From Bacillus sp. V3B (GTDB taxonomy: Bacteria > Bacillota > Bacilli > Bacillales > Cytobacillaceae): a stretch of 64,000 nucleotides of DNA. The stretch lies in the NCBI RefSeq assembly GCF_024494465.1, contig NZ_JAETXM010000015.1:25148-89147 (forward strand), given 5' to 3'. Under the pieces are notes generated by a model. The model searched no databases and had not been told where the DNA came from. It was given only the letters and a program-made list of their open reading frames with translations. Position 1 is the stretch's first letter. Every line of letters starts with the position of its first letter. The position numbers and the translations under genes were made by a program. Below are positions 36,690-45,086 of the stretch, one piece after another.

Positions 36690-36899
36690 CTAACTTGACT
36701 TTTCTATATTGTCCAAGATTAGCCATATTAAAATAATAAATAAACCGATTGTTAGAAACTCAAAAGCCCAGTCTAAGCGGTAGTTGATCGCATTCATCAT
36801 TCCTTCTATTATAGGTCCAGCTGTTTCTCTCCATATAACTAGTAAAAAGGTTACGATAATAACTAATAATAAAGATGGCCAAAAAAACCATTTTATCAT
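36690..36899 (-). CDS. Small two-helix membrane protein, 69 aa
   Basis: From ATG 36899 the protein has two hydrophobic helices (FFWPSLLLVIIVTFLLVIW and FLTIGLFIILIWLIL). The frame stays open through the tandem repeats upstream, giving an artificial MYRY repeat, so the later ATG is preferred. The ribosome site is weak (GGGAG, 13 bases away) because the IS200/IS605-like element begins immediately upstream. Its native promoter may have been displaced. Confidence 0.5.
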   Translation of the reverse strand: MIKWFFWPSLLLVIIVTFLLVIWRETAGPIIEGMMNAINYRLDWAFEFLTIGLFIILIWLILDNIEKSS

Positions 36900-36900
36900 T

Positions 36901-37338
36901 TTAGGCGAGAAGACTCCCACTTCAATTTTGTGAAGGGCAACGCCCAAAAATAAGTGGGAGATGAATCGTCTTTTTGCGTAGCGAAACATGTGTTTGCGTG
37001 GTATAATATACCTGTACATATACCTGTACATATACCTGTACAAGTTGTTCTTTGAAAACTGAAGATAGGAGGTTCTAGCAGGAAAAACGTCTGCTAGGTA
37101 AAATCTTCAACGTTCTTTCGTCCCACACGTACCGAAGTTGCTAATCCTTAGCTAAAGTAGGACGTGTGGCGAGTCAACGTACAAGTTTGCATGACTGGCA
37201 GGAGGCTAAATTAGTCGTTTGTACTGCTAACCGTCGGTGCGACGGGGTTAGCCTGCTCAATATCTGTTCGATAGAACGGAGTTCGCAGGAATCCCCCACT
37301 TCAAATTTCGTCAGAAATTAAGTGGTGGGTAGTTCAAC
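36901..37338 (+). mobile_element. IS200/IS605-like non-autonomous element with structured non-coding core
   Basis: The left end (GGCGAGAAGACTCCCACTTC, then AAGTGGGAGATGAATCG) and right end (AATCCCCCACTTC ... AAGTGGTGGGTAGTTCAA) look like the hairpin ends of TnpB-type IS200/IS605 elements. The 380 bp between them hold no tnpA or tnpB but many hairpins, such as GCTAACCGTCGG/GCGACGGGGTTAGC and CCACACGT/ACGTGTGG. This suits an element reduced to its ends plus omega RNA. TATAAT at 37002-37007 could drive it. Assignment is by recollection of such ends, not by search. Confidence 0.55.
37007..37042 (+). repeat. Three perfect tandem copies of TATACCTGTACA
   Basis: The 12-bp unit is repeated three times directly after TATAAT inside the element. 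Each unit contains the palindrome TGTACA. Confidence 0.92.
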
Positions 37339-37665
37339 AATTCTAAGTTTCATATCGTGTTTACATCCCTCCATTTTATATGGTTATACCCTCCTGCTAT
37401 TTAAAACAGAGAATTGTTACACTCTATCTTCTACACTGGTAGAAAATAATTTGGACATAATCTCTTCATCAAGAGTGATTAGCATACCTTACACGAGAAA
37501 AACAGCCAAATCATGAGATAAATGTATTTGATCTCGCTTTCATCAAGAATGTTGTCGTTTTCACCCGTAATGTTACCGTTTCCATGCGCATTGTTAAATA
37601 TTCTAGAATCCTTCATAATATAGACATAGATACATAAGACATAAATAAAGAAAGAGGGATAACAA
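37339..37665. other. Intergenic region
   Basis: About 325 bases between the element and the next microprotein gene. A short minus-strand frame exists at 37479-37616 but lacks a ribosome site. Nothing else is supported. Confidence 0.4.
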
Positions 37666-37785
37666 ATGATAAAAAAACTGATCGAGACTTTTAAAGAAGG
37701 TTATGAACTTTACGCGGATGCTTACAGTAAAATAGAAGGATTAGGAAAATACAGAGTATCAGAAGACAACAAAGAAGCGAAATAA
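37666..37785 (+). CDS. Microprotein, 39 aa, paralogue of the 46987 gene
   Basis: ATG 37666 follows AAAGAGGGATAAC. The product begins MIKKLIETFKEGYELYADAY and is amphipathic. The same pattern, KKLxExFKxGxExYA, starts the 59-residue product at 46987. Two such genes in one window argue for a real family, possibly peripheral membrane peptides. A terminator follows at 37863. Confidence 0.6.
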   Translation: MIKKLIETFKEGYELYADAYSKIEGLGKYRVSEDNKEAK

Positions 37786-37862
37786 TCTAGATTTAGGTTT
37801 ATAATAGCCAACAGTAAGGGTGATACGATGATTTCACTTCAAAAAATACAAAGTGACCCACT

Positions 37863-37905
37863 AACCGATTCTCAATGATAACCAGAGAATCGGTTTTGTG
37901 TTTTC
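37863..37905 (+). terminator. Terminator after the microprotein
   Basis: AACCGATTCTC / GAGAATCGGTT, then TTGTGTTTTC. Confidence 0.7.
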
Positions 37906-37991
37906 ATTATCTATTTTAATGTTTTAAGTGTAATTGAAGCATTCCTAACTACAATGCTCTTTATCTGACTGACCTTGCGACTAACCCCTCT

Positions 37992-39197
37992 CTAAATATT
38001 TTCAATAAATTCTAACTCTGGAACCCATTGTGACATATGTGCTTTAATATCTTCATACAGACCTTGTGCATTCATTAAATCGTCATTAGTCAATTGATTC
38101 ATAGGAATAATTTTGTAATCTCTCCAATTATGAAACTTTACATAGGTTGGTAAAAACTTTGGGTTTTGTAAGGTGATCTCTACATTATCGCCGTCTATCA
38201 CTTTTTGAATTTCAATATTTGCCATTCCCCCAATTTGTCTATATAACTGATCTTGTGCAGATACAAAATTGCCAAGTGAATAGATAACAAAAGCTTTATT
38301 TCCTTCTTTTCCCTGAATCCAAGAAACAGGTTGCAAGACATGGGGATGTGTTCCGAGAATGATGTCTACACCTTCATCAACTACATATTGAACTAAATCC
38401 TGTTGAGATTGATTAGGCATTCTTTCATACTCATTACCAAAATGAAGACTTAACACAATGACATCAGACATTTCTTTCGCTCGATCAATTTCCTCTTTAA
38501 TTTTTTGCTTATCAATAATATTGACAAGAAACTCTTTTCCTTCTGGGACTGGGATTCCATTTGTCCCATATGTATAAGCAATAAAAGCAACTTTAATCTC
38601 ATCTTTTTCAATGACTCTAATTATATTTTGATCTTCAAAAGAATCATAAGCACCAGTATATAGCATATCAATTTTATTCCAGTGTTCAATAGCAAGTGGA
38701 ACGGCTTTATCCTTTTTATCTAAAGTATGATTGTTAGCCATTGATACAAGATCAACACCAGCATCTTTTAAAGCATCACCAATTTCTACTGGACTATTAA
38801 AAGCAGGATAGGATGAGAGCCCTAAATCAACTCCTCCAATAACCGTTTCTTGATTAGCAAATGTAATATCAGCGTTTTGCATATAAGGCTTTACTAGTTC
38901 AAACATAGGGATAAAATCATATTGGTTATGACCAACATAGGCATCTTCATAAACCGAATTATGTATTAAAATATCTCCCACCGCTGATAAATGAATCGTT
39001 TTCACGATTGGTTCTGGTTCTGGTATTTCTTTTAGATTAGAGTCTGTTTCTTTTTTTTCTATATCTTCTGCTCCTCTTTCTTTTTCATTCATTGTTTTTC
39101 CTTGTTGATTTTGATCCTTAATCGGGGTACTACACGCACTAAAAATTAGTACTATTATTATAAATAGCACAAAATATGAAGTACTTCTTAATTTCAT
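37992..39197 (-). CDS. CapA/PgsA-family lipoprotein
   Basis: The 401-residue protein has a lipoprotein signal (LFIIIVLIFSACST, lipobox with Cys), a charged linker and a metallophosphatase-like CapA domain (LSAVGDILIH, FANQETVIGG, SMANNHTLD, LSLHFGNEYERMPN, GTHPHVLQP). CapA/PgsA proteins take part in poly-gamma-glutamate capsule export or anchoring. No capBC genes are next to it, so it may be a stand-alone member. The start ATG 39197 lies behind GAGGAGATATC; the frame is open to 39218. Confidence 0.88.
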   Translation of the reverse strand: MKLRSTSYFVLFIIIVLIFSACSTPIKDQNQQGKTMNEKERGAEDIEKKETDSNLKEIPEPEPIVKTIHLSAVGDILIHNSVYEDAYVGHNQYDFIPMFELVKPYMQNADITFANQETVIGGVDLGLSSYPAFNSPVEIGDALKDAGVDLVSMANNHTLDKKDKAVPLAIEHWNKIDMLYTGAYDSFEDQNIIRVIEKDEIKVAFIAYTYGTNGIPVPEGKEFLVNIIDKQKIKEEIDRAKEMSDVIVLSLHFGNEYERMPNQSQQDLVQYVVDEGVDIILGTHPHVLQPVSWIQGKEGNKAFVIYSLGNFVSAQDQLYRQIGGMANIEIQKVIDGDNVEITLQNPKFLPTYVKFHNWRDYKIIPMNQLTNDDLMNAQGLYEDIKAHMSQWVPELEFIENI

Positions 39198-39610
39198 TAG
39201 ATATCTCCTCATTTCCAATCATTATTTGACAATACAAATACGTCTACATATTTCCTTAGATCTTTCAATTTAGTTGTACTATTTCTCAAATACAGATATT
39301 TTTGTATATTTGCATATTTGATATTTGTATTATAACAATAATCGACAAAATAAATGATCGTTTCCTGATAAAAGAAATAAAAAAGAAGATTTTTTCACTC
39401 CCGCACTCGATAAAAAACATCCATAGTAAATATTAGAGTACAAACATGTTGTCGCTATATTATTTACTTTCCCGTATATGGTGAAACATTAACATCTCCT
39501 CAAAATAATAACTCTATACAAACAAAGGAGCCTCCATATAAATAGAGACTCCCTTGTTACCGAATAATGGATAATTAAATAAACAGAATTTAATAAACGA
39601 ACCCTTCTAC
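39198..39610. other. Intergenic region upstream of the CapA gene
   Basis: About 410 AT-rich bases with no gene. A hairpin AACAAAGGAG / CTCCCTTGTT at 39517-39556 is the only notable structure. Confidence 0.4.
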
Positions 39611-39763
39611 TTATTCCCACTCAACTGGACTATTATTGGAATGATTTGAAGCGCCTTTCCCAGACGTACGAAGCTTAGGCATTGTTACACCGAGGTTCAG
39701 ATCAATATTTACAGATCTTCCGAATGAGAAAGCCCATGCAGGTCGCAGACCGTTTTTAGACAT
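39611..39763 (-). CDS. Unidentified 50-aa frame at the edge of the structured region
   Basis: The minus strand is open from ATG 39763 to TAA 39611 and reads like real protein (LRPAWAFSFGRSV, LGVTMPKLRTSGKG, closing SNNSPVEWE). No ribosome site precedes it and a TGA lies just upstream in frame. It may be the 3' end of a lost gene. Its first 30 bases also form the arms of the CCCATG/CATGGG hairpin, so coding may be coincidental. Confidence 0.35.
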   Translation of the reverse strand: MSKNGLRPAWAFSFGRSVNIDLNLGVTMPKLRTSGKGASNHSNNSPVEWE

Positions 39764-40175
39764 GGGATGATAGTGAGGTCAGATGTGATGTATAGATAAA
39801 TATCGAAAGTATGTTCTGTACATCAAGCATCTGAAGTGGTAAAATAGGCTTATAGACAAAAACCAAGTCTATAAAACATTTTTGCTCTTTGATCATTAGA
39901 TATTGTATAAGGTTCGATAGCCTCATTCATGCTATTGGTAAAACAATAGGTGTCATTATGCGAAAGACGATAAAACACTTATACTAATTCGGTCGAAGGA
40001 CTGAACGTTTTCGCTGGCGGGCAGCCAGTTTGAGCTTGATGGGGATACAGGAAGTATCGTATCCATCCTTCTTTTCTCAAAGGAGAAAGGCGACCCAAGA
40101 AAACCACACAACCACAATTCGTCTAATCGATTCGTAACAGCTTTGGGGTAAGGATCCCACTGCTTTAGCTGTGTG
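39640..40175 (+). ncRNA. Candidate large structured non-coding RNA (about 540 nt), family unknown
   Basis: The region lacks a convincing gene but is full of clean helices: CCCATG...CATGGG enclosing GGTC-GCA-GACC; CAGATG and GATGTA with TACATC and CATCTG; TTATAGAC/GTCTATAA; CTATTG/CAATAG; GCGAAA/TTTCGC; CTGGC-gggca-GCCAG; GATAC-aggaa-GTATC; TTCTC-aaag-GAGAA; and an outer CCACACA/TGTGTGG. Loops are purine-rich on the plus strand, so I favour that strand. It lies convergent to pepF. Large ornate RNAs such as OLE, GOLLD or ROOL, or an omega RNA relic, are possibilities I cannot distinguish here. Confidence 0.5.
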
Positions 40176-40180
40176 GAGTG

Positions 40181-41986
40181 TCAAATTACTTCATTTGTTA
40201 ATCGGATAAATTCTTCCGCATCTCTTTCCATTAATTGAATACCAGCCTCCCAAAAAGCTGGTTTTGTCATGTTCACTCCTAAATGTTTCATGGCTAATTC
40301 TTCTACTTTCATCGAACCCGTGTCACGCAATAACGCTACATATTTGTTTTCGAAGCCATTTGGATTCTTTAAGTATTCAGCGTAGATACTAAGGCTAAAT
40401 AAAAAACCAAAGGTATACGGGAAATTGTAGAATGGTACATCATCAATAAAAAAGTGTAATTTACTGCACCAGAAATGTGGATGGTAACTTGATAAAGAAT
40501 CACCATACGCTTCTTCTTGAGCTTGGACCATTAATTCATTGATTCTTTGCTCCGACACGATCCCTTTTGAACGTTCTTCATAAAAGGACTTTTCAAATAG
40601 GAAACGAGCATGAATATTTAAAAACATGGCTGTTGCATTTTCCATTTTTGCATTTAAAAGGGTGATTTTTTCTTCTTTCGTTTTGGCATTGGTTACTGTT
40701 GCATTGCCGATAATCGTCTCGGCAAAGGTACTGGCCGTTTCCGCAACATTCATGGCATAGCTACGGTTTAATGATGGCAAATCTCTCATAACATAACTAT
40801 GAAAGGCATGGCCTAATTCATGGGCTAATGTGCCGGCATCCGAAGAAGAACCGGTGAAGGTCATAAAAATCCGTGATTCTTCAAATTCCGGAAGTTCCTC
40901 ACAATAACCACCCGGCCGTTTATTTGGACGATCCTCTGCCTCCACCCAACGATTTTCCAAAGCATGTTTGGCAAAGGCTGAAAGTTCAGGTCCAAAGGTA
41001 GCGAAGTTTTCGATCACAAAGTCGCAGGCTTCGTCATAGGTAAAGCGCGGCGGTTCCACGTCACCAAAAGCAACAGGAGCGTCCACATCCTGCCAGCCTA
41101 ATTTCTCCATACCCAATATTTTAGCCTTTTGATTTAAAAATTTAATAAAAGGTTGTTTATGATTAGAAACAGCTGTCCACATCGCATCGAGAGTTTCTCT
41201 GGACATACGGTTATATTCTAATGGCTCATCGAGGAAGTTCTCACGACCGTGTGCTTGTTGTAGCGTAATCCGGTAGCCATCTAAATGATTCAATGTATCG
41301 GCAAAAATGGGCGCAACTTTAGTCCAGGTCCCCTCCCAATTTTCAAAAAGTTGTTTGCGCACCTCAGGGTCTGGATCAGCATACATCCGGTTCATGGCCT
41401 GACCCACTGAATATTCCGTTGTTTTTCCCTCTTGATCCGTAAATGGGATAGTCATGATCGAAACGGCAGTATCGTATAAATTACTCCAACCCGATAGACC
41501 ATCATTGTTTAAATCGGTAATAATTTTTTCTTCTGCCTCAGATAACAAGCGTTTCCCTTGATCCCGAATCTCATTTAGAGTAAAGGACACTTCTTTTAAT
41601 ACTTGATCTTGTAAGAGAGTTTTCCAATCTTCATCCGAAAGGGCGACCAATTTTTTGGTAAAGGTAGTAGAAAGATTTTCTACTTCACTGGATAAGTCCA
41701 TCACTTGTCCCATCACCACATTGGCATATTCATCATTCATATAGGCATCGTGCCACATTTGCACAAACGTGCTAGATTGACCTAACCTTTTCTCAATGGT
41801 TTCCTGTTTTTTTAATATCGCTTTTAATGGATCCGTCAATTTGTCTTCAGCAAAGTTCCACTCTTGAATTAGATTTTGATATTCTTGAATTTCTTCCTTA
41901 ATCGTATGTAATTTGGTTTGCAATTCCGGTGATTTCGTTCCACCCGGAAAGATCGTATCTAAATCCCAAGTATCTGTATATTTCAT
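40181..41986 (-). CDS. pepF: M3-family oligoendopeptidase F
   Basis: The 601-residue cytoplasmic metallopeptidase has the zinc motif HELGHAFHS, with the downstream Glu about 25 residues later (MNVAETASTFAE), and a long helical N-terminal half. M3 oligoendopeptidases degrade peptides of about 7-17 residues, including signal-peptide remnants and pheromones. The ribosome site AAGGAG precedes ATG 41986. It is monocistronic, and its 3' end abuts the structured region. Confidence 0.92.
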   Translation of the reverse strand: MKYTDTWDLDTIFPGGTKSPELQTKLHTIKEEIQEYQNLIQEWNFAEDKLTDPLKAILKKQETIEKRLGQSSTFVQMWHDAYMNDEYANVVMGQVMDLSSEVENLSTTFTKKLVALSDEDWKTLLQDQVLKEVSFTLNEIRDQGKRLLSEAEEKIITDLNNDGLSGWSNLYDTAVSIMTIPFTDQEGKTTEYSVGQAMNRMYADPDPEVRKQLFENWEGTWTKVAPIFADTLNHLDGYRITLQQAHGRENFLDEPLEYNRMSRETLDAMWTAVSNHKQPFIKFLNQKAKILGMEKLGWQDVDAPVAFGDVEPPRFTYDEACDFVIENFATFGPELSAFAKHALENRWVEAEDRPNKRPGGYCEELPEFEESRIFMTFTGSSSDAGTLAHELGHAFHSYVMRDLPSLNRSYAMNVAETASTFAETIIGNATVTNAKTKEEKITLLNAKMENATAMFLNIHARFLFEKSFYEERSKGIVSEQRINELMVQAQEEAYGDSLSSYHPHFWCSKLHFFIDDVPFYNFPYTFGFLFSLSIYAEYLKNPNGFENKYVALLRDTGSMKVEELAMKHLGVNMTKPAFWEAGIQLMERDAEEFIRLTNEVI

Positions 41987-42031
41987 TTAACTCAACTCCT
42001 TTTCTTATTCCATTTTAAACCTTTATTTAGA

Positions 42032-42066
42032 GAAAAAACCTGTACAGAATAAATTCTATACAGGTC
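42032..42066 (-). terminator. Terminator of glnA
   Basis: On the minus strand ACCTGTATAGAATT / AATTCTGTACAGGT... is followed by TTTTTTC. Confidence 0.75.
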
Positions 42067-42117
42067 TTCTAAATTCCTATTAGATTATCAACAGTCTCTA
42101 ATACTCGCTTTTTTTCG

Positions 42118-43473
42118 TTAAAATTTAGATTGATAGTTTTCGATTTCCCATGAGTGAACAGCTGTGCGATAGCTATCCCATTCTGCTTTTTTCATTGAGA
42201 CATATTCGCTATATACGTGCTCTCCTAATGCTTTATAAGCAAATTCGCTTGATTCTAATTCACTGATTGCTTCTTTTAAGCTACTAGGTAGGTTATCAAT
42301 TCCGAGTACTACCTTTCTTTCATCTGTCATATGAAAGATATCTTCATTAATTGGATCTGGTGTTTCTAGTCCTTGTTCGATTCCATCTAAACCTGCAGAA
42401 GCAATGACTGCAAATGTTAAATAAGGGTTAGACGATGGATCTGGACAGCGTAACTCTACACGTGTCGCAAGACCTCTTTTTGCCGGAATACGAATAAGAG
42501 CTGAACGGTTAGAAGCCGACCAAGCAAGATAACAAGGTGCTTCAAAGCCAGGAACTAATCGCTTGTAAGAGTTTACTAGTGGGTTTGTGATTGCTGCAAA
42601 GCTCTTCACGTTTTCTAGTACCCCTGCAATAAATTGATAAGCTTTCTCGGATAATTCTAACTCATCTGAAGGATCAAAGAATGCATTTTCGCCGCCTTCA
42701 AAGAATGACATATTCACGTGCATACCAGAACCGTTGATTCCAAATGCTGGCTTGGGCATAAATGTCGCATGCAATCCGAATTTCTGTGCAACAGTCTTCA
42801 CGACCCATTTATACGTAGTTGATAGGTCTGCTGCTGTTAGTGCATCTGCATATTTAAAGTTGATTTCATGTTGTCCTTCTGCTACCTCATGATGAGATGC
42901 TTCAATCGTAAAGCCCATTGCTTTTAAGGCACGATAGATTTCTAAGCGAACACGTTCTCCAAGATCATGTGGAGATGGCTCGAAATAGCCTGCTCTATCG
43001 CTGATTTCTTGTGTTGCGTAACCATTTTCATCCGTTTTAAATAGGAAAAATTCTAACTCAGGCCCTACTGAAATGGTAAACCCTTTATCAGCTGCACGCT
43101 CTACTGCTTTCTTTAGCACATTCCTTGTGTCTCCCTCAAAAAGCGTTCCATCTGGGTTCTTTGCAGAGCATAAGAATCGTGCCTCCGCATAACCTTCTTC
43201 TTCTGTCCAAGGAAGAACAGCAAATGTCGCTAAATCTGGCTGCAGATAAAGGTCTGATTTATTAATAGGTGAAAAACCTTGAATAGAAGAACCATCAAAC
43301 ATCATTTTGCCTTCTACTACATCTTCTAATTGTTCAGTTGTTACTGTTACATGCTTTAAGATTCCTTCAATATCTACAAATTGTAAGTGTAGTAGTTCAA
43401 CACTTTTTTCTTTAATGGTCTCTTTAATTTGTTCTAAAGTTGTCATTTCATTTAAAATAAGCGTTTCATTCAT
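42118..43473 (-). CDS. glnA: Glutamine synthetase, type I, divergent
   Basis: The 451-residue enzyme has GSI signatures MFDGSSIQGF, VGPELEFFLF, GLHATFMPKPAFGINGSGMH and the ATP-site region NPLVNSYKRLVPGFEAP. It makes glutamine from glutamate and ammonia. Unlike the main Bacillus GlnA it reads GFSPINKSD where that protein has GFVRIEESD, so the feedback-inhibition Arg62 is missing. There is also no glnR upstream. It is therefore probably a second, differently regulated synthetase. The start ATG 43473 follows GAGGGG. Confidence 0.88.
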   Translation of the reverse strand: MNETLILNEMTTLEQIKETIKEKSVELLHLQFVDIEGILKHVTVTTEQLEDVVEGKMMFDGSSIQGFSPINKSDLYLQPDLATFAVLPWTEEEGYAEARFLCSAKNPDGTLFEGDTRNVLKKAVERAADKGFTISVGPELEFFLFKTDENGYATQEISDRAGYFEPSPHDLGERVRLEIYRALKAMGFTIEASHHEVAEGQHEINFKYADALTAADLSTTYKWVVKTVAQKFGLHATFMPKPAFGINGSGMHVNMSFFEGGENAFFDPSDELELSEKAYQFIAGVLENVKSFAAITNPLVNSYKRLVPGFEAPCYLAWSASNRSALIRIPAKRGLATRVELRCPDPSSNPYLTFAVIASAGLDGIEQGLETPDPINEDIFHMTDERKVVLGIDNLPSSLKEAISELESSEFAYKALGEHVYSEYVSMKKAEWDSYRTAVHSWEIENYQSKF

Positions 43474-43654
43474 GTTAGATTACCCCTCGTTTATATGTTA
43501 TGTTTCATTACATTTGATAGTTCGATTATAGAGTAATCTACATAGTTTGACAACCATTTTTTCGAATATTTATGCTAATTTATTTAGAAAGCGATTTCAA
43601 TTAAACCAATCTTCTCCTTTAATCGAGAGACAATTCATCCTCTCCTAACAGCAT

Positions 43655-43694
43655 AAAAAAACACTCTGGTTCATCCCGTCCCCAGAGTGTTTTG
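43655..43694. terminator. Terminator
   Basis: AAACACTCTGG / CCAGAGTGTTTT, beyond the small membrane protein gene. Confidence 0.75.
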
Positions 43695-43718
43695 AGTTTC
43701 TATTCTTTTCAATAAACA

Positions 43719-43913
43719 TTATGAATCTAGCACTTCATCATTTTTCCTTTTCTTATGTTCGGTAATCGCATCATATGCAAAAAAGGCTAATAATCCGATA
43801 GAAATCAACTTTATATATAACGGAATGTCGAGTAAGAAGAAACCACCGAGGATTGATGCAGCAGCTGTTACAATACAAAACCACAAAAAGGTATATCTTA
43901 AAATCTTATGCAT
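43719..43913 (-). CDS. Small membrane protein, 64 aa
   Basis: ATG 43913 follows GAGGGAG. Two hydrophobic segments (FLWFCIVTAAASILGGFFLL and LYIKLISIGLLAFFAY) and a charged tail (TEHKKRKNDEVLDS) are seen. No family is recognised. It is divergent to a pseudogene region. Confidence 0.6.
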   Translation of the reverse strand: MHKILRYTFLWFCIVTAAASILGGFFLLDIPLYIKLISIGLLAFFAYDAITEHKKRKNDEVLDS

Positions 43914-44138
43914 AGTCAAAACTCCCTCTCATTAGAATGAGGTGATATTTAATCTAATCACTTTCCTAAACAGAAAGCAGTTGAAACATCTCAATTCTCC
44001 CCATTATAACATGATAGCTTATAATAGTGTTAAAGATTCTCTTCAAGTGAAACTGGAATGCTGGTTGAATTTTGTTTATTCAAAAGAAGAACAAAATAAT
44101 TTTCTAGAGTCTCTTGAGGCATTAAAGAATCTTTTGAA

Positions 44139-44408
44139 AAGCTACCTGTTCAATTCCCTCCCCAACATCAGCCATTTCATTCAGGGGTTGAATGGTTAAT
44201 GGTACCAAGACCTATTTCAGAAATCGGCACCTATCGAGCAACAGGTAAATGACAAGGAAAAGTAGCAATCATTTCAGGTGGGGATAGCGGGATCGGAAGA
44301 GCAGTTGCGTATGCATTTGCTAAGGAAGGGGCAAAGATAGAGTTCTATAAGAAGCAGTGTAATTACAGAGTATTACCAAAAATAAAGATTCATTATTATA
44401 CAAAGTAA
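44139..44408 (+). pseudogene. Short-chain dehydrogenase remnant (YdaD-like)
   Basis: The frame carries the start of a general-stress-type SDR: LPVQFPPQHQPFHSGVEWLM, VPRPISEIGTYRATGK, a TGA at 44250, then GKVAIISGGDSGIGRAVAYAFAKEGAKI with the NAD-binding TGxxxGIG-like glycines. The remaining ~200 residues are gone. The TGA sits where relatives have Leu or Glu, not Cys, so it is a mutation. Confidence 0.75.
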
Positions 44409-44443
44409 AAAAAGATGTTGAAGCTCTCCACGCTTCAACATCC
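44405..44443 (-). terminator. Terminator for the tRNA-Gln transcript
   Basis: On the minus strand GATGTTGAAGC-gtggaga-GCTTCAACATC is followed by TTTTTTTAC, about 90 bases after the tRNA 3' end. Confidence 0.8.
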
Positions 44444-44532
44444 AAACAGTTTAAAATGAACAAATCTTCAAGCTAGAAATTAAACAATTGTCTATTTATT
44501 TATATATAGTAGATTATATTAGGTGAAAATTT

Positions 44533-44606
44533 TGGCTGGACTAGCTGGATTCGAACCAACGATCACGGAGTCAAAGTCTGTTGCCTTACCACTTGGCTAT
44601 AGTCCA
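44533..44606 (-). tRNA. tRNA-Gln (anticodon TTG)
   Basis: The minus strand folds as a tRNA: acceptor TGGACTA/TAGTCCA, encoded GCCA end, T-arm GTTGG-TTCGAAT-CCAGC, anticodon loop CTTTGAC with TTG. The anticodon stem ACAGA/TCCGT has one A-C mismatch; Bacillus relatives have a fully paired stem. It lies 28 bases downstream of the Gln-rich protein gene on the same strand and ahead of a strong terminator, so the two may be co-transcribed. Confidence 0.92.
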
Positions 44607-44634
44607 ACAAAATCCCCTTTGAAGGGGATAAGTA

Positions 44635-44910
44635 TTATTGATAACGGTTTTGGTTTTGTGAACCTAAACTTTGTTGTGCTTGCTGAACTTGTTGTTGAGC
44701 CTGTTGTAATTGTTGCTGCTGCTCTGGAGTTGCCGAGATATCTGTTTGGTTTTGCGCTTGTTGCAATTGTTGCTGTGCTTGCTTAAGCTGTTGCTGTGCT
44801 TGTTGCAATTGTTGTGGATCTGCACTTCCTTGAGCAGATTGAACAGCCTGTTGTGCTTGTTGAGCAGCTTGAATTGCTTGTTGCACTTGTTGTTGGTGTT
44901 GTTGTGTCAT
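44635..44910 (-). CDS. Extremely glutamine-rich protein, 91 aa
   Basis: 45 of 91 residues are Gln, arranged as QQ and QQQ blocks broken by Ala, Leu and Val (LQQAQQQLKQAQQQLQQAQ), ending SLGSQNQNRYQ. It would form a long amphipathic helix or coiled coil. Similar Gln-rich small proteins occur in spore-formers and may be spore-associated, which is inference. ATG 44910 follows GGGGGT. It is directly followed by tRNA-Gln. No function is known to me. Confidence 0.75.
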   Translation of the reverse strand: MTQQHQQQVQQAIQAAQQAQQAVQSAQGSADPQQLQQAQQQLKQAQQQLQQAQNQTDISATPEQQQQLQQAQQQVQQAQQSLGSQNQNRYQ

Positions 44911-45050
44911 AAATCATTACCCCCTGGTTAAGTATAATGTGATATAGTTGAAATAAAAATCAACAATCATTAAACTTCACAAATTCAGGATCATTTATAC
45001 AAGATTAAAAAAATAAATCCCGCACGCCATGTTATAGTAATAAATAGTTA

Positions 45051-45086
45051 AAAAGCCGATTCCTATTTTGGAATCGGCTTTTTTTG
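45051..45086. terminator. Terminator
   Basis: AAAAGCCGATTC-ctattttg-GAATCGGCTTTTTTT. Confidence 0.85.

Noticed and set aside
37479..37616. 45-codon minus-strand frame with NGN repeats
   Set aside because: No ribosome site and no known family; kept only as an intergenic remark.
39700..39760. RNase P RNA-like start (GAGAAAGCCCATG)
   Set aside because: The other conserved RNase P blocks are missing in the following 450 bases.
44250..44252. TGA in the SDR remnant as selenocysteine
   Set aside because: The position is not a Cys in the family and the gene is truncated anyway.
44710..44931. Leu/Cys-rich frames opposite the Gln-rich gene
   Set aside because: They are antisense shadows of CAA/CAG repeats.
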